From the NCBI GenBank assembly GCA_945861275.1, contig CAMATZ010000006.1, positions 89,591 through 153,590 of the forward strand: a DNA stretch of 64,000 nt, read 5' to 3'. The notes under the pieces are model-generated. The model was given only the letters and a program-made list of their open reading frames with translations. It was not told the origin of the DNA and ran no database searches. How positions within the stretch are numbered: the stretch's first letter is position 1; every line of letters starts with the position of its first letter. Of this stretch, positions 7,903 to 17,066 are shown one piece after another. Source of the DNA: Bordetella parapertussis (GTDB taxonomy: Bacteria > Pseudomonadota > Gammaproteobacteria > Burkholderiales > SG8-41). The position numbers were made by a program, and so were the translations under genes.

Positions 7903-9069
7903 TTAGAAGTATCCTAAACCAAGCACGCCGCTCGCCAGATCCATCTGATCCACCAGTTTGCGGCTCACCAGATTGCGCAGCGTCTCCGTCGTGCCGCCGC
8001 CGAGGCTGCCGTAACGCGTGCCACGGAAGAAACGCGACACCGGGAATTCATCGGTGAAACCGTAGCCGCCATGCACCTGCACCGCTTCCGAGGTGACACG
8101 TATCGACATTTCGTTGCAGTAAATTTTTGCCATCGCCGCCAACGTCGGATCGGGAAACTGCTTGCCCGACACCGCCGCGCGATACAGCAGCCCGCGACCG
8201 GCTTCAATCTGAATCATCATGTCCGCCGCTTTCCAGCGCATGCCCTGAAACTCGCCGATGCTTTTGCCGAACGCTTTGCGCTGGCGCATGTATTTGATCG
8301 CCTCTTCAAGAGCGCCTTCGGATATGCCCAGACAAATCGCCGGATTCAGGCAGCGCTGCACGTTGAACGCGGACAACAACCGTTTCATGCCGTTATCGCG
8401 CAGAATCAGGTTCTCCAGCGGCAGTTCGATGTTGTCGAAAATAACTTCCGACAAGTACTCGCCGCCCATGGTGTGATAAGCGGCATTGTAAGACAGGCCT
8501 TTGATTCCACCCGGCACCAGCACACAGCCGATGCCCTCTGCGCCCGGCACGCTGTTGACGCGCGTGAATACCACAAACATTTCCGCGATGTCGGCGCGGC
8601 TGATCAGCGTTTTCACACCTTTGAGAATGACTTTGCCACCCTTGATTTCGCAGTTGGTGCGATAGTTCGGCACGTCGGTGCCGGCATCGGGCTCGGTCAG
8701 ACAGATCGCCAGCATGGCGTCGCCGCTGACCACACGCGGCAGTATCTGCTTTTTGATTGACTCCGGTGCGTAGGTGGCGATGATGCGCGATTGCGCGCCC
8801 ACTTCGCCCAGCGCGCCCATCGCGGTGACGTAACACACTTTGCCGATTTCCTCGAGCACCAGCACCGCGTCGAGCGTGGACATGCCCGAGCCGCCGTATT
8901 CCTCCGGAATCGACATGCCGAGCACGCCGATTTCGGCCAGCCGCTTCATGTTTTCCGCCGGCCACGAACCGTCAAGATACTTGATCGCGCGCGGCATGAA
9001 TTCTTTTTGGCACACCTTGCGCACGGTGTCGACAAAGGCGCGTTGTTCGTCGGTTATGCTGAAGTCCAC
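7903..9069 (-). CDS. acyl-CoA dehydrogenase
   Basis: An FAD flavoprotein of 388 residues that desaturates an acyl-CoA at C2-C3. It starts DFSITDEQRAFVDTVRKV as is usual for the family. CLTEPDAGTDV is the flavin- and substrate-contacting signature, followed by the helical C-terminal domain with QVHGGYGFTDEFPVSRFFR and a terminal TETLRNLVSRK. The GTG at 9069 with GGAGA seven to eight bases upstream is chosen. A longer reading to 9168 would translate the GTGAAG repeat tract and is rejected. It is the first gene of a two-gene unit with the enoyl-CoA hydratase. Confidence 0.9.
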   Translation of the reverse strand: MDFSITDEQRAFVDTVRKVCQKEFMPRAIKYLDGSWPAENMKRLAEIGVLGMSIPEEYGGSGMSTLDAVLVLEEIGKVCYVTAMGALGEVGAQSRIIATYAPESIKKQILPRVVSGDAMLAICLTEPDAGTDVPNYRTNCEIKGGKVILKGVKTLISRADIAEMFVVFTRVNSVPGAEGIGCVLVPGGIKGLSYNAAYHTMGGEYLSEVIFDNIELPLENLILRDNGMKRLLSAFNVQRCLNPAICLGISEGALEEAIKYMRQRKAFGKSIGEFQGMRWKAADMMIQIEAGRGLLYRAAVSGKQFPDPTLAAMAKIYCNEMSIRVTSEAVQVHGGYGFTDEFPVSRFFRGTRYGSLGGGTTETLRNLVSRKLVDQMDLASGVLGLGYF

Positions 9070-9098
9070 TGGCGTTGTCTCCTGGTGTAGCTTAATGT

Positions 9099-9198
9099 GT
9101 GAAGAGTGAAGAGTGACGGGTGAAGAGTGAAGGGGTGAAGGGGTGAAGGGGTGAAGGGGGTACCTCATTCACGCCTTCACCCCTTCACTCCTTCACGG
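9099..9198. repeat. GTGAAGN heptamer array with facing TTCAC tract
   Basis: Short direct heptamers (GTGAAGA, GTGAAGG, AGGGGTGAAGG) run for about 55 bases and are followed by the complementary words (TTCACGCCTTCACCCCTTCAC). The whole tract can fold as a long imperfect hairpin. Related arrays are at 29792-29893, 30437-30504 and 36943-37015. This one lies just upstream of the acyl-CoA dehydrogenase start. Confidence 0.75.
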
Positions 9199-9268
9199 CT
9201 GTATAGGGCCAAATTATAGGCGTTGTGCCACTGCCAGCCAAACGACGCCGATACGTGCCGTCCACAGT

Positions 9269-9297
9269 TTGACGCTCGGCAAGCGCTCGCCTAGACT
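9269..9297 (+). promoter_or_regulatory. possible sigma-70 promoter for the alpha/beta hydrolase gene
   Basis: TTGACG (9269-9274) and TAGACT (9292-9297) are separated by 17 bases and lie 36 bases before the ATG at 9334. The -35 matches five of six and the -10 four of six consensus positions. This is a pattern call only. Confidence 0.35.
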
Positions 9298-9333
9298 GGA
9301 CGCCTTTCCTCCCATTGCACAGAAAGTTTCCAC

Positions 9334-10236
9334 ATGGCAGCAATTTCCGCCCAGGATCACTGGACCCAAAAAGGCGCGGTTAAGCTTTTTCTATTCGAGA
9401 AACACGCCGGCGCAGCGGGCCACAAGCCCGCCGTGCTGTTCGTGCACGGCTCGTCGATGGCCTCGCAGCCGACGTTCGATCTGAAAGTGCCTGGCCGCGC
9501 GCATTCGTCGGCCATGGATTATTTTGTCGAAAAGGGTTTTGATACCTGGTGCGTCGATATGGAAGGCTACGGCCGCTCCGACAAAAAGCGCGACATCAAC
9601 TTCGATATTGCCAACGGCGTGGATGATCTGGTGGCGGCGACCGATTACATTGCTAAAACGCGCGGCATCAAAAAATTCATGGTGTATGGCATTTCATCCG
9701 GCGCATTGCGCGCGGCCCTGTTCGCGCAGCGTTGCCCCGAGCGCGTGTCGCGGCTCGCGCTCGACGCGTTCGTGTGGACCGGTGAAGGCAGCCCCACGCT
9801 GGCCGAGCGCAAAAAGAAGCTGCCGGAGTTCCTGAAAATAAACCGCCGCCCGCTGGATCGCGCCTTCATGCATTCGATATTCAACCGCGATCACCCCGGC
9901 TGCGCCGAGGCGCATGTGATCGAAGCCTTCGCAGATCAGGTGCTGGCGCTCGACGATTCAGTGCCGACCGGCACCTATGTCGACATGTGCTCAAAGCTGC
10001 CGGTATGCGACCCCGCGAAAATCAACGCCGCTACCCTCATCATGCGCGGGCAGTTTGATGGCATCGCCGGCTTTGATGATCTGCTGGAATTTTTCAAGCG
10101 CCTGCCCAACCCCGACAAGCAGTTCGCGGTGATGTCGGGTATCTCGCATGCGAGCTTCCAGCAGATCAATTACCTGACCGTTTATCACATCCTGCATGCA
10201 TTTTTTACACAGCCGGAGCCGATTTATAAGGGTTGA
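9334..10236 (+). CDS. alpha/beta hydrolase
   Basis: A 300-residue cytoplasmic alpha/beta-hydrolase with no signal peptide. FVHGSSM supplies the HG oxyanion region (about residues 33-39). VYGISSGALR is the nucleophile elbow with Ser in G-x-S-x-G. RGQFDGIAG carries the likely catalytic Asp and SGISHASF the likely His. A cap region lies between residues about 145 and 220. The substrate is unknown; esterase, dienelactone- or C-C-bond hydrolase roles fit. It stands alone between the acyl-CoA dehydrogenase unit and the Slam-like gene. Confidence 0.85.
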   Translation: MAAISAQDHWTQKGAVKLFLFEKHAGAAGHKPAVLFVHGSSMASQPTFDLKVPGRAHSSAMDYFVEKGFDTWCVDMEGYGRSDKKRDINFDIANGVDDLVAATDYIAKTRGIKKFMVYGISSGALRAALFAQRCPERVSRLALDAFVWTGEGSPTLAERKKKLPEFLKINRRPLDRAFMHSIFNRDHPGCAEAHVIEAFADQVLALDDSVPTGTYVDMCSKLPVCDPAKINAATLIMRGQFDGIAGFDDLLEFFKRLPNPDKQFAVMSGISHASFQQINYLTVYHILHAFFTQPEPIYKG

Positions 10237-10339
10237 ATCCAGCGCGGCGAGGGTGCTGCGCCGCTGAATCAGATTCAGGTTGCAATAACCATGATATCGG
10301 TTTAGGCTGAATATTTCCGCACTCTGGGGGGAAGCCAGT

Positions 10340-11743
10340 TTGCATCCTACGTTGAAAAACCATGTGCCGGTGATAGCGCGTTGGCGCCGATGGCCGCTCG
10401 CGCTGCTGGCCTGTGGCATCAGCTTCACGGCCTGCGCCGACGAAGTGGACGATGCCATTGCGCTGCTGCGCGCGGGCAAGGCGGATGCCGCGTACCAGCT
10501 CCTCGCGCCGCTGATCGACAAGGAGGTGGGTAACGAGCGTTTCTACCTGACGCTGGGCGCCGTCGCGCTCGACAGCGGACGCCCGCAAGTCGCGGTCGCG
10601 GCGCTGAAACATGCGCTGCTCAAGAACCCGCGGCTCACCGTCGCCCGCGTGGACCTGGCCCGCGCCTATCTCGCGCTCACCCTTTATGCCGATGCGAAGC
10701 GCGAACTGACGCAGCTACTCGCCGAGAATCCGCCGCCGCAGGCGCGGCCCGCTCTCGAACGAATGCTTGCCGCCGCCGAAGCCGGCGTGCATGCCGAGAC
10801 TTTCGGCGTGGTGAGCGGCTACATCGAAGTGGGCTACGGGCGCGACTCCAACATCACCGCGGCCACCTCCGACTTCACCGGTGGCATCCAGGGCGCCTAC
10901 GGTCTGCCGGGTTTTCAACCGACCGGCAGTTCGATTCTGCGCCGGGCGAATTTCGCGCAGGTCAGCGCGGGCGTGGATTGGCTGAAGCCGCTCGACTCCA
11001 ACTGGGCGGTCACTGCCGGCGCAGCCGGATTCTGGCGCGGCTACAACCACTTCTCGGCCTACGACCAGACTTCCGGCGACGTACGGCTTGGCGCGCTGTA
11101 TACCGACGGACGGCAATTGCTGCGCCTGGGCACAAGCTATCAGCGTTACGATCAGGATACCGATGCGCCCGGCACGCCGAGACCGACCGCCGACCGCCGC
11201 AGCGTGGGACTCAGCGCCGACTGGCGCTTCAACCTCGATCGCGAATGGAGCATCGGCGCATTCGGCGCCGTGAACCGCTCGCGCTATCCCGACAACCCCG
11301 TGCTCGACTTCAACGAGACGCAGGGCGGCGTGAGCCTCACCCGGCGCTTCATCGGCGTCGCCAATGCCTCTGTGACGCTCTCACCCAGTTACACCGACGA
11401 CCGTGCATTGAACGCAATTCCCGGCAGCGCCACCGGCGCGAGCTTCTCCCGGCGGATCGGCGGCGCGCGCCTCTCCGGGCAGTTCGACCCGCTCGCGAAT
11501 GTCACGCTGTTTGCATCGATCGGCTACTTCGTGCGCAGGGACGCGAGCGACTTCGCCCGCTCGACCCTCGTCGCGCGCGGCGAGGACGAGCAGACGGATT
11601 ATTCGCTCGGCGCGAGCTGGCGCTTCGCGCGGAACTGGAGCGTGCGCGTGCTGGCGAGCCATACCGAAAACCGCTCCAACATCTCGCTCTACGATTACGA
11701 CCGCAACGAGTTTTTCGTGGGGGTGCGTTATGACTTTCGCTGA
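10340..11743 (+). CDS. Slam-like outer-membrane protein (TPR domain plus beta-barrel, DUF560)
   Basis: A 467-residue protein with a signal peptide ending near FTACADE, a TPR-like helical region (about 28-150; the repeats GKADAAYQLLAPL and GRPQVAVAALKHALLKNP are clear) and a C-terminal beta-barrel (about 155-467) of alternating aromatic strands ending VRYDFR. This is the architecture of surface lipoprotein assembly modulators (Slam, DUF560), which move partner proteins across the outer membrane. The start is a TTG at 10340 with a GGGGGAAG ribosome-binding site. The next gene overlaps its end by 14 bases and encodes a probable partner. Function as a translocon is inferred from architecture and neighbour. 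Confidence 0.75.
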   Translation: MHPTLKNHVPVIARWRRWPLALLACGISFTACADEVDDAIALLRAGKADAAYQLLAPLIDKEVGNERFYLTLGAVALDSGRPQVAVAALKHALLKNPRLTVARVDLARAYLALTLYADAKRELTQLLAENPPPQARPALERMLAAAEAGVHAETFGVVSGYIEVGYGRDSNITAATSDFTGGIQGAYGLPGFQPTGSSILRRANFAQVSAGVDWLKPLDSNWAVTAGAAGFWRGYNHFSAYDQTSGDVRLGALYTDGRQLLRLGTSYQRYDQDTDAPGTPRPTADRRSVGLSADWRFNLDREWSIGAFGAVNRSRYPDNPVLDFNETQGGVSLTRRFIGVANASVTLSPSYTDDRALNAIPGSATGASFSRRIGGARLSGQFDPLANVTLFASIGYFVRRDASDFARSTLVARGEDEQTDYSLGASWRFARNWSVRVLASHTENRSNISLYDYDRNEFFVGVRYDFR

Positions 11744-14045
11744 TGAATCGCGTCGCACGAAGCTGCGGGTCATCGCCGTCGCTGGCATGACTTTGTTCGC
11801 GCTGCAACCGTGGCAAGCCGAGGCTCAGTATGAGCGTTTCGACCAACAGGGGTTCTACGGAAACGCTCAGCAGGTAACTAATCCTGATTTCGGGCAGCGT
11901 AATCTTGGTCTCGGGCGGAGCGGGCAACGTGAGCTGAAAACTGTTGAGCCCGCGGTCGGGGTTCGTCAGCCACAAGAGGTGATAGAACGACCACTGACCA
12001 GTAGCAGGGGCACGATAGAGCCAGGGACTGACATACCATTGGGCTTGGACGTGCCGCCACGCGCGCTGGTGGATGAAGCTGCCCAGGCAGAATTAGACCG
12101 CGACAGCGCAATTAGTCGCATTGTCAGAGAGCAGTTTGAGGTGCGAGCTGATCATGTCGGGGACGTTGATAGAAGTGACGGGCGGGGGGACGATGCTGAT
12201 GCGCGCGCATTTGAATACCGGCAAAGGGCCGAAGAGGCACGCAATGCCGGATCTGGTTCCGGCGGCAGCACGCCTGGCGGTGGGACGACGCCTGGTGGTG
12301 GGACGACGCCCGGTGGTGGGACGACGCCCGGTGGTGGGACGACGCCTGGCGGTGGGACGACGCCCGGTGGTGGGACCCCTGGTGGGGGCACCACCGGCTC
12401 CCTCGCGGCGCCCAACCGCACCGGCACCGCTGCGATCGACAATACCGGCGGCGCCAAGGTCGATGGTTTCAATCACGCATCCGACCCGACCATCGACCAA
12501 CAGGGCCGAAGGAACTATGTGCTGGGCGGGGCAGACCTGGGCGATCAAGCCTTGGGCGGCTCGAAAGCTTTCGCTACTGCCAATGCCGCGCTGGGCTTTA
12601 CCGAAAATGATGTCGCCCTGACAGGCATATCAGCCAAGGCGTACCTCCATCCGCGGGAAGGCTACCGGGACACGCCGACTACGCTCACCGGCACCATCCC
12701 CTACAACTTCCTCGCCGCCACGCCCCCGTTCGACAACCTCGGCCGCGCCGGCACGTTCAACGGCGCTACGTTGAGCGCCAACTTCACCACCAGCCGCGCC
12801 AGCGCCAGCGTGGATTTCACCGTCGCCGGACAGCAATGGCTGATCAACGGCACCAACATGCCTTTCGGCCCGCGCTTTAGCCTGGCCTCGGCCCCGGCAC
12901 TATCGGGCGTTGCGAACAACGGCATGACCGTGACCAAGGTGGGTTGCCCCACCTGCGTCATGTTCGGCTCGTTCAGCGGCGGCTTCGTCGAGCAGAACTA
13001 CGCCGGCGCGCTGCTCGGCTACAACCTGGGCGAGCTCTCCGGCTTCGGCGGCGTGACGGCGTACACGGTGAACGGCGGCGCGGCGTTCCAGCGCTCGACC
13101 GTGATCGCCAACGGTGCGCCGAATCCCACCGGGGTACTCTACCTGCTGCTCGACGGCCAACTGTTCGACGCGACATCGGTCCTGACCGGCGCCGGCGGCG
13201 CGCTGACCGGCTTCACCCGGCCTAACGGCGTAACCACCGTGGAGACCACCATCAACGGACCGCCGGCCGCGACCAGCTCCACGCTCGGTGGCGCCATCAC
13301 CTACGGCACGCTCGATCCGGCGAGCACGTTCGACCGCACCATCACCACGCCGCTCGCCGCCGGCTCGACCATCGCTGTGTACAGCACGACGCTCGCCACC
13401 GCGTCGAACCTGGTGCCGGCGCTCACCGGTCAGGCGATGTACACGCTGGCGGGTTCCACGCCGCCGACGAGCTCGACCGGCGTCGCGGGCACGCTCAACT
13501 CCGCCTCGCTGGCGGTGGATTTCAGCAAGCAGACGTTCGCAACTGCCATCAGCGCGACATTCGCCGCCAATACCTATGCCATCAACACCAGCAGCGGACG
13601 GCTCGGGCAAAACGGTGAGCTGTCGTTCAGCGGTGCGGGCTTTACCGCCACCAAAAACGGCGCGAATCTGCCCCCCCAGCCCACGTTCCGGTTGAGCGGC
13701 GCGCTCGGCGGCGACACGCTCGCCAACGCGGGCTATGCCTACGCGTTTCTCGAGAGCGGCGGCGCCTTCGCCTTCAACGGCTCGGTCAATTTCACCGCCC
13801 CTGCGCAACCGCTGGCGACCACCGCGTTCCGCGACGTGCTGACTTCGACGTACGTCAGTGCCTTCGGCGGCCAGTCCACCGTGAGCGGCATGCCGAATCC
13901 CGCCGCGGCCGTCCCTGTCAATGCGCAGGGTTACATCACGAGCTACATCTCGCCGGTCGATCTGCGCAACTTAGGCGTCGTGCCGACCATCATTTCCACC
14001 ACCGGCGCGACCACCTTCTTCAACGACTTCGGCCCGACCCGGTGA
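11730..14045 (+). CDS. large secreted protein with TbpB-like beta-barrel modules; probable Slam partner
   Basis: A 771-residue protein with a cleavable signal peptide (about 1-33, ending WQAEAQ) and no lipobox Cys, so it appears not to be lipidated. A non-repetitive region (about 34-175) is followed by a (TPGGGT)n linker and then two related modules of about 200 residues. The modules are recognised by PYNFLAATPPFDNLGRAGTF..GATLSANFTT and by MYTLAGSTPP..GVAGTLNSASLAVDFS. Such modules form the barrel lobes of transferrin-binding-protein-like Slam substrates. The start ATG lies inside the end of the Slam-like gene, which implies translational coupling. A third module lies just beyond the stop in another frame, so this gene is probably truncated by a frameshift. 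Confidence 0.72.
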   Translation: MTFADESRRTKLRVIAVAGMTLFALQPWQAEAQYERFDQQGFYGNAQQVTNPDFGQRNLGLGRSGQRELKTVEPAVGVRQPQEVIERPLTSSRGTIEPGTDIPLGLDVPPRALVDEAAQAELDRDSAISRIVREQFEVRADHVGDVDRSDGRGDDADARAFEYRQRAEEARNAGSGSGGSTPGGGTTPGGGTTPGGGTTPGGGTTPGGGTTPGGGTPGGGTTGSLAAPNRTGTAAIDNTGGAKVDGFNHASDPTIDQQGRRNYVLGGADLGDQALGGSKAFATANAALGFTENDVALTGISAKAYLHPREGYRDTPTTLTGTIPYNFLAATPPFDNLGRAGTFNGATLSANFTTSRASASVDFTVAGQQWLINGTNMPFGPRFSLASAPALSGVANNGMTVTKVGCPTCVMFGSFSGGFVEQNYAGALLGYNLGELSGFGGVTAYTVNGGAAFQRSTVIANGAPNPTGVLYLLLDGQLFDATSVLTGAGGALTGFTRPNGVTTVETTINGPPAATSSTLGGAITYGTLDPASTFDRTITTPLAAGSTIAVYSTTLATASNLVPALTGQAMYTLAGSTPPTSSTGVAGTLNSASLAVDFSKQTFATAISATFAANTYAINTSSGRLGQNGELSFSGAGFTATKNGANLPPQPTFRLSGALGGDTLANAGYAYAFLESGGAFAFNGSVNFTAPAQPLATTAFRDVLTSTYVSAFGGQSTVSGMPNPAAAVPVNAQGYITSYISPVDLRNLGVVPTIISTTGATTFFNDFGPTR
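12270..12395 (+). repeat. 18-bp in-frame tandem repeat encoding (TPGGGT)n
   Basis: Six full 18-base units of the type ACGCCTGGTGGTGGGACG, plus a seventh degenerate unit, encode a Gly/Thr/Pro-rich linker. Units differ only at third positions (CCT/CCC, GGC/GGT), which points to recent expansion. Unit-number changes would keep the frame and alter only linker length. Confidence 0.9.
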
Positions 14046-14581
14046 CCGGCATGATCTGGGGGCGGCTCTCCGGACAGTTCACGGCGCAGGACCGCGCACA
14101 GACCGCGGCTGCCTCGCCCGCGCTGCCGCCGAGCTTCCTGCACTTCATCGCCACCGCCTCGGCGAGCGCGCCGGTGAGCTATCCGCAGACCGGCGTGTTC
14201 AATTACACGCAGGTCGGCGCCACCCTGCCTTCGGACAATCTCGGCAACCTCGGCACGCTCAACTCGGCGACGCTGCAGGCCGACTTCACCAATCTCAAGG
14301 TTGCAGTGACGGTGAACGCCACGGTGTCGGGCACGACGCTGAACGGCACGACCGCCGATGCGCGCATCACCAACGCCGGCTTCGCGGCGAGCACCGGCGC
14401 GGTGGTTGGAAACCTGGCGGTGACGTGCACCGGGACATGCGGCACACTCAATAGGGGCGCGTTGCAAGGCGCGTTCACCGGCGCGGGCGCGGCCGGCGCG
14501 GCAATCGCCTACGGCATGAACACCGCCGGAACGGGCGGTTTGAACAAGGTCATCTCGGGCGTCGCCGCGTTCCGGCGATAG
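14042..14581 (+). pseudogene. displaced C-terminal TbpB-like module of the preceding secreted protein
   Basis: A 179-residue reading frame beginning at a GTG that overlaps the preceding stop (GTGA). It has no signal peptide. It repeats the module pattern of the upstream protein: FNYTQVGATLPSDNLGNLGTL, then NSATLQADFT and TCTGTCGTL, and ends in GVAAFRR, a typical end for this protein type. Adding one C to the ACCCGG run at 14037-14042 would join the frames as GPTP-VTGMIWG. I therefore read it as the frameshifted end of one gene. A translationally coupled separate subunit or a base-call error are alternatives. Confidence 0.6.
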
Positions 14582-14663
14582 CCGCGGCTAAAGCCGACAC
14601 CTGCGATATGCCCGGCGCAGGTGACCGCGATCCTGTCCTGCATTACCTTGGGAGCCGCAGACG

Positions 14664-15755
14664 ATGTTCATCGTAACCAATCGCAACATCCTGAATGAAG
14701 CCGGCACTGATTTCGACGCCGTTGGCAGCGTGTGCAATGCGAAAGGGCCTGCCGAATTACGGCTGCTCGAAATTACCAGGAAGGGACGCGGTTGGACGGT
14801 GCGGGTACTAAAGGATGAAGCCAGCGACGCGATGCTGGCCGAAGCGGGCATCCCCAAACCGCGAAACGGCAAGCCCGTCTACGCCAGTCAGTATGTATTT
14901 AAGCGGATCTTCGACACCGCCACGGCCGATCCCGGCAAGCCCAAGCATGTGGTGTTTTTCGTGCATGGTTTTAACAACACGCTGAAAGACGTGGTGGTGC
15001 GTTGCCACGGGCTGGCAAAAACCTTCGACGTGGAAGTGGTCGCGTTCTCATGGCCATCCAACGGCGGCGGTATCCGCGGCGTCGCGAGTTATCTGGATGA
15101 CAAGCGCGACGCGCAGGCCTCGGTGGTCGCTTTTGACCGGGCCATGGATAAAGCGCGGGTGCTGTTGCAGCAGTTGCGTGCGTCCGCCATCGCGGCTATC
15201 GCCGAGGACAGCAGCAAAAAATTTCCCGACAACGGCGAGCGATACCGCGAATTGCTTGCCCTGAAAGCCGCGCAGCACTGCCCGGTTCAAACCACGCTCA
15301 TGCTGCACAGCATGGGGAGCTACCTGCTGGAACGCACCTTGAAGTCGAGCGCACTACGCGGCCAGTTGCCCTTGTTCGACAACATTGCGTTGTGCGCCGC
15401 CGATGTGAATAATCCTGGCCACGCGGAATGGCTCGACCGTCTGCAGCCCCGCAATCGGCTGTATGTGACGATTAACGAGGACGATGCGGCACTCAATGCG
15501 TCGCGGCTCAAAGGCGGTGACGAGCAGCTTGCGAGGCTCGGGCATTGGGGCTATGACCTCAATTCGCGGCAGGCCGTGTATGTCGACTTCACCAATGCGA
15601 AGTGCGTCGGCTCGTCGCATGCCTATTTCGAAGGGAAAGCCCTGGGCAACGCCAAGCTCAAGAAATTCTTCAAGGCGGCATTACACGGGCTGCGTGCGGA
15701 GCAGCAGGCGTCGCTGCGCTACGACAGCGCCACCAATCTTTACCGGATCGCATAA
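14664..15755 (+). CDS. alpha/beta hydrolase of DUF900 type
   Basis: A 363-residue protein with the layout of DUF900 hydrolases. It has a variable N-terminal region (about 1-85), then VVFFVHGFNNTLKD (about 94-107) with the HGF oxyanion motif, a FSWPSNG strand and the nucleophile elbow LMLHSMGSYLLE with Ser. ALCAADVNN and the late GHWGYDLN and SHAYFEG supply acidic and His candidates. There is no leader sequence, so it is probably cytoplasmic. The substrate is unknown. It follows the displaced module by 82 bases and precedes the amidase by 18 bases, on the same strand. Confidence 0.75.
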   Translation: MFIVTNRNILNEAGTDFDAVGSVCNAKGPAELRLLEITRKGRGWTVRVLKDEASDAMLAEAGIPKPRNGKPVYASQYVFKRIFDTATADPGKPKHVVFFVHGFNNTLKDVVVRCHGLAKTFDVEVVAFSWPSNGGGIRGVASYLDDKRDAQASVVAFDRAMDKARVLLQQLRASAIAAIAEDSSKKFPDNGERYRELLALKAAQHCPVQTTLMLHSMGSYLLERTLKSSALRGQLPLFDNIALCAADVNNPGHAEWLDRLQPRNRLYVTINEDDAALNASRLKGGDEQLARLGHWGYDLNSRQAVYVDFTNAKCVGSSHAYFEGKALGNAKLKKFFKAALHGLRAEQQASLRYDSATNLYRIA

Positions 15756-15773
15756 TTGCGCGGGAAGTTAACC

Positions 15774-17066
15774 ATGACTAAACCCCTGCACCACCTCACC
15801 GCCAGCGAAATCGTGCAGGCCATAGCCGCGCGCAAATCCACAGCCGAAGCGGTGGCGCGCGCCTGTCTCGACCACATTGCCGCACGCGAGCCGCAGGTGG
15901 AAGCGTGGCAGTTTCTCGATCCGGATCTGGTGCTAAAGCAGGCGCGCGCGCTCGATGCCAGCGGCAGGGTGGGGCCGCTGCAAGGTGTGCCGGTCGGCAT
16001 CAAAGACATTATCGATACCTGCGACATGCCCACCGAATACGGCACGCCGATACACAAAGGCCACCGCCCGCGCATCGATGCCGCTGTGGTGGCGCTGACG
16101 CGGCGTGCGGGCGGGATCATCATGGGCAAAACGGTGACCACGGAATTCGCCAACCGCCATCCCGGTAAAACGCGCCATCCGCAGGACCCCACACGCACGC
16201 CGGGCGGTTCATCCAGCGGGTCGGCGGCAGCGGTCGGCGATCACATGGTGCCGCTGGGCGTGGGCACGCAGACCACCGGTTCTACGATACGCCCGGCGGC
16301 TTTCTGCGGCTGCGTCGGCTACCGGCCGACGTGGGGCGACATCCGTTTGTCCGGCGTGATGGAAGCCGCAGGATCGGTGGACACCGTGGGGCTGATCGCG
16401 CGCTCGGTGGAAGACATTGCGCTCTACCGCGATGTGTTGCTCGGCATACCGCCGCAGCCATTGGCAACGAAAGTGATCGACGCACCGCGCATCGGTTTTT
16501 GCCGCACGCCGTACTGGGATCAGTGTGACGCCACGACGCAACACTCGCTGGAAGATTGCGCCGCCCGGCTGGCGCGGGCTGGGGCGCGGGTGTCTGAGGT
16601 AACTTTACCCAGCGAATTCGAGCGTATCGCCGAGGCGCATCGCTGGGTGTCGAGCTTTGAATTCGCGCGCAACCGCGCGTGGGAGATCGACAATCACTAT
16701 GAAATGATCAGCGAAGCGCTGCGCAACAACCGGCTCAAAGACGGCCTCGCGTGCAGCTTTGACACCTATCGCGAATCGCGCAGCGTACTCGCACGCCTGC
16801 GCCGCAGCCTGCATGACGTGTTCAGGGATTATGAGGTGTTGCTGGCGCCCGCGGTTTCGGGCGAAGCGCCGGTCGGGCTTAACGCCACCGGCAACGCGTC
16901 ACATTGTCTGATCTGGACCAGTACCCATGTGCCGTGCATGACGCTGCCCTTGTTCAGCGGGCCCAACGCCTTGCCGGTGGGCGCACAATTGATAGCGGCG
17001 CGTAACCATGACTGCTTGCTGTTCGAGGCGGCACGCTGGGTGACGCGCTGCATGCGCCCGCATTGA
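15774..17066 (+). CDS. amidase (amidase-signature family)
   Basis: A 430-residue amidase-signature enzyme that hydrolyses an amide or related bond. The catalytic Lys lies in GVPVGIKDIID, the cis-Ser in TRTPGGSSSGSAAAVG, and the nucleophile Ser in TQTTGSTIRPA. All three parts of the Ser-cisSer-Lys triad are therefore present. The ATG at 15774 with GGGAAG seven bases upstream is preferred over a TTG at 15756. The family includes GatA, but the short length and the absence of gatC/gatB argue for a catabolic amidase. Confidence 0.9.
   Translation: MTKPLHHLTASEIVQAIAARKSTAEAVARACLDHIAAREPQVEAWQFLDPDLVLKQARALDASGRVGPLQGVPVGIKDIIDTCDMPTEYGTPIHKGHRPRIDAAVVALTRRAGGIIMGKTVTTEFANRHPGKTRHPQDPTRTPGGSSSGSAAAVGDHMVPLGVGTQTTGSTIRPAAFCGCVGYRPTWGDIRLSGVMEAAGSVDTVGLIARSVEDIALYRDVLLGIPPQPLATKVIDAPRIGFCRTPYWDQCDATTQHSLEDCAARLARAGARVSEVTLPSEFERIAEAHRWVSSFEFARNRAWEIDNHYEMISEALRNNRLKDGLACSFDTYRESRSVLARLRRSLHDVFRDYEVLLAPAVSGEAPVGLNATGNASHCLIWTSTHVPCMTLPLFSGPNALPVGAQLIAARNHDCLLFEAARWVTRCMRPH

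Noticed and set aside
9099..9198. CRISPR or short leader array in the GTGAAG tract
   Set aside because: The heptamers have no unique spacers and no cas genes are near.
11499..11729. Upstream extension of the secreted-protein frame
   Set aside because: It overlaps the Slam-like gene and would put Arg/Ser-rich residues before a good signal peptide; the ATG at 11730 is the better start.
12270..12395. CRISPR-like direct repeats
   Set aside because: The units are contiguous, without spacers, and code for TPGGGT in frame with the protein.
12900..13808. Minus-strand open frame of 302 codons
   Set aside because: It is antisense to the repeat modules of the secreted protein and has no leader, motif or ribosome-binding site.
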